From: DASRHY01 sp046765875
GTDB taxonomy: Bacteria > Actinomycetota > Actinomycetes > Propionibacteriales > Kribbellaceae
Length of the DNA: 7,168 nucleotides
Direction: 5' to 3'
NCBI GenBank assembly: GCA_046765875.1
Contig: JBKPSJ010000386.1
Location: 1-7,168 of the forward strand
Below the pieces are notes generated by a model, which saw nothing but the letters and a program-made list of their open reading frames with translations, was not told where the DNA came from and did no database searches. The position numbers and the translations under genes were made by a program. This document shows, piece by piece, positions 1 to 7,168 of the stretch; positions within the stretch are counted from its first letter, which is position 1, and each line of letters starts with the position of its first letter.

Positions 1-1892
1 TTCTTGGCCTCCTCCAGCCTGCCCCAGCGAGCGAGCGCGAGCCCGCAGGTGCCCTGTACGGTCGCCGCGCGCTGGACGTTGCCGTGCTTGATCGCGTCGG
101 CGACCAGCGACGGGATCTCGGCCAGGCTCTCCGCGTCGAGCAGGTGTGACCCGGACGAGACCCAGCCCGCCCGGGCCTGCAGGCCGAGGTCGGTGTGGCC
201 GGCGATCAGTTGACGTGCCTCGCCGTAGTTGCGCCGTGCCGCGCGCACGTCGCCGGTCAGGCTCGACAGCCGGCCAGCGATAGCGCGGAGCTTGCCGCGG
301 GTCTCCTTGTCGTCGACCGCCTCCGCACAGCGGGTCGCCCATCCGATACCGGCCTCGGCCACGCTGGCCTGGTACTGCCAGGCGATCCGGAACCCGAGCA
401 CGATCGCCGCGGCGGAGTCCCACTGGGCGCGCTCGGCCGCTCGCTCCAGCGCCACCTCGAACGTCGCCGCGTTCGCATTCGCGGCCCGGTAGCGGCGCTC
501 GCGCTCGGGTGTCGCCCAGGCGCCTTCGAGGCCGGCGGCATACTCCTCGCACCAGGTCACCGCGCGGTCCCGCAGCACATCGGTGACGCCGAGGCCGTCG
601 GACGCATGCTCGCGGATGGTCTCGAGCATCTTGTACCGGCTGCCGTACAACTGCTCGTACTCCTCTACCGGCTGCAGCAGCGACTTGTCGACAAGTTCGG
701 CGAGCAACCCCGGCACCGCCCGGGCGTCGACCGGATCGCCGGCGCAGATCCCAGCGACGGCCTGCAGCGTGAACGGCGAGCCGAGCGTCGACACCCGATA
801 CAGCAATTGCCGCGCCTGCTCGGTCAGCGCGTCGACGCTCCATGCGATCGTGTCGGCGAGCGTACGTTGATGCGGCGCGCCGACCCGCCGTTGTCCGGCG
901 AGCACCTGGAACCGCGCGTCGAGTGCGGCCAGGATCGCGTCCGGCGCCAGCGAGCCGGTCCGGGCGGCGGCCAGCTCGAGCGCCAGCGGCAGCCCGTCGA
1001 GTCGGCGGCACAACGCGGCGACCACCTCCGCGTTCTGCGCGGTGACCGAGAAGTCCGGCCTGACCCGCGTCGCCCGTCGGGCGAACATCTCCACCGCCGG
1101 GCTGGCCCGGATGGCGTCCAGGTCGGTGTCGTCCGGCGGCACCGGCAGCGTCGGCACCCGGCGTACGACTTCCTCGGGCAGCCCGAGCGGGATCCGTGAC
1201 GTCACCAGCACACCGATGCCCGGGTAGCTGCGGACCATCCGGTCGGCCACGTTGGCGACGCCGTCCAGTACGTGCTCCGCGTTGTCCTCGACGATCACCA
1301 GATCGCCTGGCGGCCGATGCGACAACAGGTCGTCCAGGTCGGTGCCGGGCGCCGTGCCGAACGCGTCGAGGATCGCTGACGGTACGGCGGCGTCTCGCTG
1401 TACGACGGTGAGATCCACAACGACGACGGTGGTGTCGGCACCGGAGAACCGGTCCGCCGCCGCGAGAGCGAGCTCGGTCTTGCCGACGCCGCCCGGCCCG
1501 ACCAGCGTGATAAGCCGGTGCTGCCGCAGCAACTGCTCCAGCTCGGCCAGCTCGCGCTCGCGCCCGACAAGTCCGTCGGGTAGCGGCCGAGTGCCGCGCC
1601 AGCGCAGTCCGGCCGGAGCGGTTTCCGCAACCGAAACGGTCACCGATACGCCGTGACCGGCCGCGGCGAGGAACTGCTGAGCGGCAGCGCCCTGCAGGCC
1701 GAGTGCCTCCGCGAGCAGCCGGACCGAGTCCCTCCGGGGCCGCGCGACCCGGCCCGCCTCCAGCTCGCGGATCGTACGTACGCTCAGCCCGGCGCGATCG
1801 GCGAGTTCCTCCTGCGACAGGGCGGCCCGTAGTCGCGAGTCCAGCACCAAGGCGGCGAATCCACCCCGGGCCTGCGCCCTGCCGTCAGCCAC
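1..1892 (-). CDS. XRE-HTH / NB-ARC (STAND) ATPase regulator, 3' end beyond window
   Basis: Only the first 630 codons are in the window; the reading frame is open through the left edge. Residues about 10-65 form an XRE-type helix-turn-helix (LSQEELADRAGLSVRTIRELE). Residues about 108-330 are an NB-ARC/STAND nucleotide-binding domain with Walker A GPGGVGKT (132-139), Walker B-like VIVEDNAEHV (199-208), a TSR sensor motif (231-233) and the GLPLALELAA signature (300-309). LLAELVDKSLL (397-407) and LETIREHA (423-430) are typical of the following winged-helix/arm region, and residues after about 440 look like alpha-helical TPR-type repeats. The GTG start is chosen because GGAGGT lies 9 nt upstream; an upstream in-frame ATG does not exist. 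Proteins of this build in actinobacteria are nucleotide-dependent transcriptional regulators, usually with unknown ligand and target. The family call is secure; the regulated genes cannot be told from here. It is separated from leuS-yjbQ by a 540-base gap, so it is probably its own unit. Confidence 0.93.
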   Translation of the reverse strand, partial: MADGRAQARGGFAALVLDSRLRAALSQEELADRAGLSVRTIRELEAGRVARPRRDSVRLLAEALGLQGAAAQQFLAAAGHGVSVTVSVAETAPAGLRWRGTRPLPDGLVGRERELAELEQLLRQHRLITLVGPGGVGKTELALAAADRFSGADTTVVVVDLTVVQRDAAVPSAILDAFGTAPGTDLDDLLSHRPPGDLVIVEDNAEHVLDGVANVADRMVRSYPGIGVLVTSRIPLGLPEEVVRRVPTLPVPPDDTDLDAIRASPAVEMFARRATRVRPDFSVTAQNAEVVAALCRRLDGLPLALELAAARTGSLAPDAILAALDARFQVLAGQRRVGAPHQRTLADTIAWSVDALTEQARQLLYRVSTLGSPFTLQAVAGICAGDPVDARAVPGLLAELVDKSLLQPVEEYEQLYGSRYKMLETIREHASDGLGVTDVLRDRAVTWCEEYAAGLEGAWATPERERRYRAANANAATFEVALERAAERAQWDSAAAIVLGFRIAWQYQASVAEAGIGWATRCAEAVDDKETRGKLRAIAGRLSSLTGDVRAARRNYGEARQLIAGHTDLGLQARAGWVSSGSHLLDAESLAEIPSLVADAIKHGNVQRAATVQGTCGLALARWGRLEEAK

Positions 1893-1901
1893 CGCCCATC
1901 C

Positions 1902-1907
1902 ACCTCC
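1902..1907 (-). promoter_or_regulatory. ribosome binding site of the NB-ARC regulator
   Basis: On the minus strand GGAGGT sits 9 nt before the GTG at 1892. It decides this start over another in-frame GTG at 1910, which lies upstream of the site itself. Confidence 0.75.
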
Positions 1908-1928
1908 CACCCGCCACCGGTCGCCAAC

Positions 1929-1934
1929 AACTTA
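1929..1934 (-). promoter_or_regulatory. possible -10 element (TAAGTT) of the NB-ARC regulator
   Basis: TAAGTT fits the TAnnnT actinobacterial -10 pattern and lies 36 nt before the GTG start, leaving room for a short leader with the ribosome binding site. No convincing -35 box is visible at the usual distance, so this is a weak call. Confidence 0.25.
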
Positions 1935-1956
1935 CCGGCAGCGGCCTCTGCCCTGC

Positions 1957-2012
1957 AGACCAGCCACCCCACGCCAACAGGGGGTAGCGGCCGGGCCGGG
2001 GAGTGCTGGTCT
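1957..2012. repeat. 8-bp perfect inverted repeat with inner GC stem upstream of the regulator
   Basis: AGACCAGC at 1957-1964 is matched by GCTGGTCT at 2005-2012, 40 nt apart. Just inside, CCCC and GGGG tracts can extend the pairing past a small internal loop. It lies upstream of the putative -10 of the NB-ARC regulator, so it could be an operator, a structured RNA end or chance in GC-rich DNA. Confidence 0.4.
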
Positions 2013-2034
2013 CGCTGGGCGAGTGACGAGCGAG

Positions 2035-2274
2035 TCAGGCGCGGGGTGGGATCTGGGGATGCCGCCGGACGCGTTCGTCACGGTAGACGTCGAGCGCTTC
2101 GCGCCAGTCGTGAGCGCGAGCCTCCACCAAAGCGCCGGCCAGTTGCGCGTTCAGCCGGCCGCGATCGCAGATGCCGCTGGACATCCGGATCACCACACTG
2201 GTCCCGAGCTGACGAATCTTGCCTGACATACGTCCCATCCCAGCCGATGCTTGTTTCACAGGTATGTCGTTCAT
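2035..2274 (-). CDS. doubtful small ORF, 79 aa, no recognised family
   Basis: The frame opens with ATG at 2274 (MNDIPVKQ...) and ends with TGA at 2035. Its second half (about residues 30-79) is helix-prone and charged (RLNAQLAGALVEARAHDWREAL), with moderately high third-position GC. The first 25 codons have low-GC codon use. No Shine-Dalgarno sequence precedes the ATG; inner ATGs at residues 13 and 16 are alternative starts, also without a clear site. An open frame of similar length lies on the plus strand (2023-2226), so base composition does not settle which strand, if either, is coding. I do not recognise the protein. It may be a small orphan gene or simply an open stretch. Confidence 0.25.
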   Translation of the reverse strand: MNDIPVKQASAGMGRMSGKIRQLGTSVVIRMSSGICDRGRLNAQLAGALVEARAHDWREALDVYRDERVRRHPQIPPRA

Positions 2275-2392
2275 GGCAACATCTGGCTAATCGAGCTTCC
2301 GGTATCCGCAGACCACGCTAAACACTACATGCCAGTATGTGAAATTGGATCGGATATCGTGAAAGACCTTCAAAAAGATGGCGATCCGCTGC

Positions 2393-2418
2393 AAGGAAAT
2401 CAACGGCGCGAGCCGCCG
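2393..2418 (-). terminator. weak terminator-like hairpin downstream of yjbQ
   Basis: About 14 nt after the yjbQ stop, the minus strand can form CGGCG-GCTCG-CGCCG (2404-2418), followed by the T-rich tract TTGATTTCCTT. The stem is only 5 bp, so the call is modest, but position and orientation suit the end of the leuS-yjbQ transcript. Confidence 0.35.
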
Positions 2419-2431
2419 AGCCGACGAATAT

Positions 2432-2850
2432 TCAGCTCGGCAGCCAGGACAGCCGAACCTGCCGGTCGGGGTTGTCGACGTTGGTGTCGACGAGGCAGAT
2501 CGCCTGCCAGGTGCCGAGCGCGAGCCGGCCACCGAGCACCGGGATCGTCGCGTACGGCGCGATCAGCGCAGGCAAGACATGGTCGCGGCCATGTCCGGCC
2601 GAACCATGCCGGTGCCGCCAGGCGAAGTCAGGCGGCAACAGCTCCGCCAGTACGGCGAGCAGGTCGGTATCGCTGCCCGCGCCGGTCTCGAGGATCGCGA
2701 TGCCCGCCGTGGCGTGCGGTACGAACACGTGCAGCAGCCCGTCGCCGTGTGCGGCGTGTGCTGCGTCGGCCACGAAACGCTCGCAGTCCGCGGTGAGATC
2801 GTGGACGACCTCGCCCGAACCGGTTCTGACCCGCAGGATGTCCGAGCGCA

Positions 2851-2851
<1 letters not shown>
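2432..2851 (-). CDS. yjbQ: YjbQ / UPF0047 family protein (secondary thiamine-phosphate synthase-like)
   Basis: The protein has 139 residues, the usual length of the family (E. coli YjbQ is 138). Family hallmarks are visible in order: LLHVFVPHATAGI (39-51, matching the LLHLLLQHTSAS block), HGRDHVLPAL (87-96, with the conserved His91 of the HIK block) and LGTWQAICLVD (112-122), followed by the closing strand RQVRLSWL (130-137). The Glu usual after GTWQ-x-I-x-L is Asp122 here. YjbQ proteins form compact beta-sandwich trimers; thiamine-phosphate synthase side activity has been reported in E. coli, but the physiological role is poorly settled, so the enzyme name is tentative. The ATG shares one base with the leuS stop (TGATG) and has no Shine-Dalgarno of its own, which implies translation coupled to leuS. 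No export signal is seen; it is presumably cytoplasmic. Confidence 0.92.
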
Positions 2852-5328
<2,477 letters not shown>

Positions 5329-5334
5329 CTGGTG

Positions 5335-5339
5335 CTCCC
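5335..5339 (-). promoter_or_regulatory. ribosome binding site deciding the leuS start
   Basis: GGGAG is followed by 6 nt and then GTG at 5328. For the alternative GTG at 5370 the only purine run (GGCAGG) abuts the codon, which is too close. This places the leuS start at 5328. Confidence 0.65.
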
Positions 5340-5376
5340 GCGTTCGTCCGTGGTCCTGCGCTGAGGACACCCTGCC

Positions 5377-5409
5377 AGAAATGAGAAAGCCCCTCGCACA
5401 CGAGGGGCT
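5377..5409 (-). terminator. intrinsic terminator-like hairpin (attenuator) before leuS
   Basis: On the minus strand a perfect 9-bp stem AGCCCCTCG / CGAGGGGCT (5409-5401 and 5396-5388) with the tetraloop TGTG is followed by TTCTCATTTCT. It sits about 48 nt before the leuS start, not at the end of the upstream gene, whose stop is more than 110 nt away. Placed after a candidate leader peptide and another hairpin, it is best read as an attenuator regulating readthrough into leuS. A plain terminator for the upstream operon is the alternative. Confidence 0.75.
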
Positions 5410-5455
5410 GCCGCACTGACCGGCGCTTGCTTCGGCGCCTGGTTGCCAGTGCGGC
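5410..5455 (-). promoter_or_regulatory. leader RNA hairpin directly upstream of the attenuator
   Basis: GCCGCACTG (5455-5447) pairs perfectly with CAGTGCGGC (5418-5410). Inside, ACC-A-GGCGC can pair with GCGCC-GGT around an 8-nt loop. The 5' arm begins at the last base of the leader-peptide stop codon, so a ribosome terminating there would cover it. The 3' arm abuts the terminator stem with no base between. CTGG-CAA-CCAG within the 5' half is an alternative small fold. I could not find a strong antiterminator pairing that overlaps the terminator, so the switch itself is unresolved. Confidence 0.6.
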
Positions 5456-5481
5456 TAGGTAAGGAACAGGGTCACTCGCAC
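5455..5481 (-). CDS. candidate leaderless leuS leader peptide (VRVTLFLT)
   Basis: The 8-codon frame GTG CGA GTG ACC CTG TTC CTT ACC TAG starts at 5481 and includes two Leu codons, one of them the rare CTT, flanking a Phe near its end. TACGCT lies so that transcription would begin at the G of this GTG, making it a leaderless start, as known for many actinobacterial genes. The stop codon touches the leader hairpin. Position between promoter and terminator suggests a leucine-sensing leader peptide for ribosome-mediated attenuation. The Leu content is low for a classic leader, the frame could also start at an upstream GTG at 5505, and expression is unproven. Confidence 0.4.
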   Translation of the reverse strand: MRVTLFLT

Positions 5482-5487
5482 GTAACC

Positions 5488-5518
5488 AGCGTACCGTACG
5501 TACACCGACCGACGGCAA
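5488..5518 (-). promoter_or_regulatory. putative leuS promoter
   Basis: TTGCCG (5518-5513) as -35 and TACGCT (5493-5488) as -10 are separated by 19 nt, slightly long. The predicted transcription start is near 5481, about 150 nt before the leuS start codon. The -35 box begins only 4 nt after the stop of the upstream gene, giving leuS its own promoter. Confidence 0.45.
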
Positions 5519-5522
5519 AGGG

Positions 5523-6509
5523 TTAGACGCGGAGGTCGGCGGCGACCGGCCGGTGGTCGCTGCCGGTGCGTGGCAGCACCCAGGCCCTGGTCGGCGTCAC
5601 CCCGCGGACCAGTACGTGATCGATCCGCGCCATCGGGAACGCCGCCGGCCAGCTGAAGCCGAATCCGTCCCCGGCCGCGCCCTGGGCCGAGCGCAACCCG
5701 GCCGTGATCGGAGCCAGGCTGCGGTCGTTGGCGGTGCCGTTCAGGTCGCCCATCAGCACCACCCTGCTGAGCTTCTCGGCTGCCAGTCGCCGGCCGAGTT
5801 CGCGGATCGTCTCGTTGCGCTGCTCCGAGGTGAACCCGCTCGACCCCACTCGTACCGACGCCAGATGCGCGACATAGAACGCGACCTCACCGGCCGGGGT
5901 TCGGACCTGCGCCCGCAGCGCCCTGGTCCAGCTCAGCCCGATGTCGACCGAGCCGGACTCCTCGATCGGGTACGCCGACCAGAGCCCGACCGTCGTTCGC
6001 TTGATGTGGTACGGGTACCGGCCCGCGAATGCTTCCTCGTACACCTTGAGCGCGTCGGGCGTCATCTCCTCCAGGGCGACCACATCGGCGTTGGCCGCGA
6101 GCACGTCGCGCGCCGTCGCCGCAGGGTCGGGGTTCGACGCGTTGACGTTGTGGGTCAGCACCCGCAGGTTGTGCTCGCCGCCGCCCTTGCCGGGCAGCAC
6201 GAGTTCACCGAACATCGCGCCCCACACCAGCACCGGCACCACCAGTGCCACCATCCCCGTGGCCGACCCGCGGAGCAAGGCGAACACCGCGAGCACCGGC
6301 ACCGCCAGTCCGACCCACGGCAGGAACGTCTCCAGCAGGCTGCCGACATTGCCGGGACTGTTCGGCACCTCGCTGTGGAAATACAGCAACAGCGCACTCA
6401 GCACCGCGAGCGCCGCGACGATCCAGCCACGGCGCCACCTGCCGGGCAGGCTGCGCACGCGCGACCGCGGCGGTACGGTCGCCCTTCCCGCCGGCGTCTG
6501 GGTGAGCAT
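5523..6509 (-). CDS. membrane-anchored endonuclease/exonuclease/phosphatase (EEP) family protein
   Basis: With the ATG at 6509 the protein has 328 residues. A basic N-terminus (RSLPGRWRR, 19-27) precedes three hydrophobic segments at about 29-45, 60-79 and 83-105, then a complete EEP domain (114-328). Its motifs are LTHNVN (118-123), VVALEEM (143-149, metal-binding Glu148), GLWSAYPI (175-182), VAHL (213-216, His215), MGDLN (253-257), RIDHVL (295-300) and GSDHRP (316-321). All expected catalytic residues are present, so it should be an active metal-dependent phosphoesterase or nuclease; the substrate (nucleic acid, phospholipid or inositol phosphate) cannot be told. The domain presumably faces the outside after the third segment, by the positive-inside rule. 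The start is uncertain: AGGGA lies 10 nt upstream of this ATG, while GTG at 6584 would add 25 residues and overlap the VOC gene. It is probably cotranscribed with the VOC gene, 61 nt upstream. Confidence 0.88.
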   Translation of the reverse strand: MLTQTPAGRATVPPRSRVRSLPGRWRRGWIVAALAVLSALLLYFHSEVPNSPGNVGSLLETFLPWVGLAVPVLAVFALLRGSATGMVALVVPVLVWGAMFGELVLPGKGGGEHNLRVLTHNVNASNPDPAATARDVLAANADVVALEEMTPDALKVYEEAFAGRYPYHIKRTTVGLWSAYPIEESGSVDIGLSWTRALRAQVRTPAGEVAFYVAHLASVRVGSSGFTSEQRNETIRELGRRLAAEKLSRVVLMGDLNGTANDRSLAPITAGLRSAQGAAGDGFGFSWPAAFPMARIDHVLVRGVTPTRAWVLPRTGSDHRPVAADLRV

Positions 6510-6570
6510 CCCCCAAGTTTCCCTGACCCGGACAAGCCCGTGCCGAATCGACCCGCGCGTCGCAGCAGGT

Positions 6571-6921
6571 TCAGTGCTCGGCACCGATGTCGAACACGTT
6601 GCCCTCCGGATCGGTCAGCGTGGTCCACCTGGCGCCGTATTCGTCGAAGTCGGCGACCCGCTTGGCACCAAGCCCGATCACCCGATCGACCTCGGCCTCG
6701 TGGTCGGGACCGACCAGGTCGACATGCAACCGGTTCTTCCCGTTCCGCGGTTCCGGCACCTGGACGAACATGAACCCGGTCCCGGATGCCTGCCGCCCGA
6801 TGGCGGCGAAGAATTCGTTGGCCCCGGCATCGATCGGTTGCTCCAGCACACCGGACCAGAACTCCGCGAGTGCGGCGGCATCGTGGCAGTCGAACACGAC
6901 CTGCCCGAACCTCAATGGCAT
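6571..6921 (-). CDS. VOC superfamily (glyoxalase-like domain) protein
   Basis: The 116-residue protein is one vicinal-oxygen-chelate domain. It begins with the beta-strand block RFGQVVFDCHDAAALAEFWSG (4-24) and contains NRLHVDLVGPD (63-73) and the closing block WTTLTDPEGNVFDI (99-112), the pattern of small glyoxalase-like domains in actinobacteria. Such proteins bind metal or small molecules as dioxygenases, isomerases, resistance proteins or ligand carriers; the substrate is not evident. The usual metal positions are only partly matched (His66 and a late acidic residue), so catalysis is uncertain. The ATG at 6921 is chosen because GGAGG lies 9 nt upstream; ATG at 6930 overlaps the preceding stop (ATGA) but abuts the site. 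The gap to the GyrI-like gene is 5 nt, so the two are cotranscribed and may act on related ligands. Confidence 0.9.
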   Translation of the reverse strand: MPLRFGQVVFDCHDAAALAEFWSGVLEQPIDAGANEFFAAIGRQASGTGFMFVQVPEPRNGKNRLHVDLVGPDHEAEVDRVIGLGAKRVADFDEYGARWTTLTDPEGNVFDIGAEH

Positions 6922-6926
6922 ATTCC

Positions 6927-7168
6927 TCATCCTCCGGTGATCGGCCAGCAGACCTCGGTACGGAATTGCGCGGGGTCGGCGGCATCGCCGGGCCCAACGA
7001 CATACACCTCGCGGATCGGTCCAGGAGCGCCAGTGCAATGCTCGGCGACGTGGCTGCCGAGAGCGCCGTACGTACGGTCGAAGTCGACCAGATCCCCTTC
7101 GTGCACAGCGATTGCGAACCGCCCGGCCGGAAGCTCGGCGAGCTCGAACTCTTCGACCGGCCGGTCGA
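6927..7168 (-). CDS. GyrI-like effector-binding domain protein, C-terminal part
   Basis: The last 79 codons are in the window; the N-terminus lies beyond the right edge. The visible part shows the second half of a GyrI-like (SOUL/AraC-effector) small-molecule binding domain: LPAGRFAIAVHEGD (12-25), a helix around FDRTYGALGSHVAEH (29-43), REVYVVGPGDAADPAQFRTE (52-71) and the end VCWPI (72-76). The Tyr/GP-x-D-x-x-DP-x-x-x-RTE-VCWP pattern is characteristic of this family. These domains occur alone or fused to MerR- or AraC-type DNA-binding domains, and which applies here cannot be seen. It overlaps the possible ATG of the VOC gene and supplies its ribosome binding site, so the two are one transcription unit. 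Confidence 0.85.
   Translation of the reverse strand, partial: DRPVEEFELAELPAGRFAIAVHEGDLVDFDRTYGALGSHVAEHCTGAPGPIREVYVVGPGDAADPAQFRTEVCWPITGG
6931..6935 (-). promoter_or_regulatory. ribosome binding site of the VOC gene, inside the end of the upstream gene
   Basis: GGAGG is made by the last two Gly codons of the GyrI-like gene (GGA GGA TGA) and lies 9 nt before the ATG at 6921. This favours that start over the ATG at 6930. Confidence 0.65.

Larger units (their letters stand above)
1893..2431. other. intergenic region between yjbQ and the NB-ARC regulator, with low-GC patch
   Basis: About 540 bases lie between the yjbQ stop and the regulator start, with no gene I can name. Bases 2241-2400 have about 48% GC by hand count (76 of 160), far below the flanking genes. 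The GC-rich part near 1940-2020 holds an inverted repeat. A second perfect inverted repeat, GACATAC at 2225-2231 and GTATGTC at 2262-2268, lies at the border of the low-GC patch. The region should contain the regulator promoter and the end of the leuS-yjbQ transcript. Open frames crossing it on either strand lack convincing start signals and family signatures. Confidence 0.7.

Noticed and set aside
195..1199. Plus-strand open frame of 334 codons
   Set aside because: It is the shadow of the HTH/NB-ARC gene on the minus strand, which has all domain motifs and a good ribosome binding site.
2251..2796. Plus-strand open frame starting TTG in the low-GC patch
   Set aside because: The first 40 residues look protein-like, but most of the frame is antisense to yjbQ and no ribosome binding site precedes the TTG.
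5553..6773. Plus-strand open frame of about 400 codons over the EEP and VOC genes
   Set aside because: It covers two recognisable minus-strand genes and is Arg/His/Pro-rich without any domain signature.
7066..7077. Palindrome CCGTACGTACGG, and similar CGTACGTAC strings at 1773 and 5495
   Set aside because: Two of the three lie inside genes as ordinary codons (CGT ACG and the like), and GTACG is frequent throughout the window, so a shared operator is unlikely.

Overview
The window is GC-rich (roughly two thirds G+C in the coding parts) and carries only minus-strand genes, with GTG starts, strong third-position GC bias and frequent GTACG-type codon pairs. This fits an actinobacterium. A Kribbella/Nocardioides-like member of the Propionibacteriales is my best guess from the gene styles, but it is not proven.

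Layout in the direction of transcription (right to left). The right edge holds the C-terminal end of a GyrI-like effector-binding domain protein. It is followed almost without a gap by a small VOC (glyoxalase-like) protein, and after 61 bases by a membrane-anchored endonuclease/exonuclease/phosphatase-family protein with all catalytic motifs. These three look like one transcription unit. Right after the stop of the phosphatase-like gene comes a compact regulatory region for leuS: a plausible promoter, a possible leaderless 8-codon leader peptide containing Leu codons, a 9-bp-based hairpin beginning at the leader stop codon, and an intrinsic-terminator-like hairpin 50 nt upstream of the leuS start. 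This reads as an attenuator. leuS (leucyl-tRNA synthetase, complete) overlaps by one base (TGATG) with a YjbQ/UPF0047 gene.

Downstream of yjbQ is a stretch of about 540 bases without a well supported gene. It contains a marked low-GC patch (about 48% GC, hand-counted over 2241-2400), a doubtful 79-codon frame and some inverted repeats. The left part of the window is the N-terminal 630 residues of an XRE-HTH/NB-ARC/helical-repeat (STAND) regulator that runs off the left edge.

The genes form a housekeeping core (leuS-yjbQ) beside small ligand-binding proteins and a signalling ATPase. The most interesting element is the leuS leader. I see no mobile element, CRISPR array, tRNA or rRNA.
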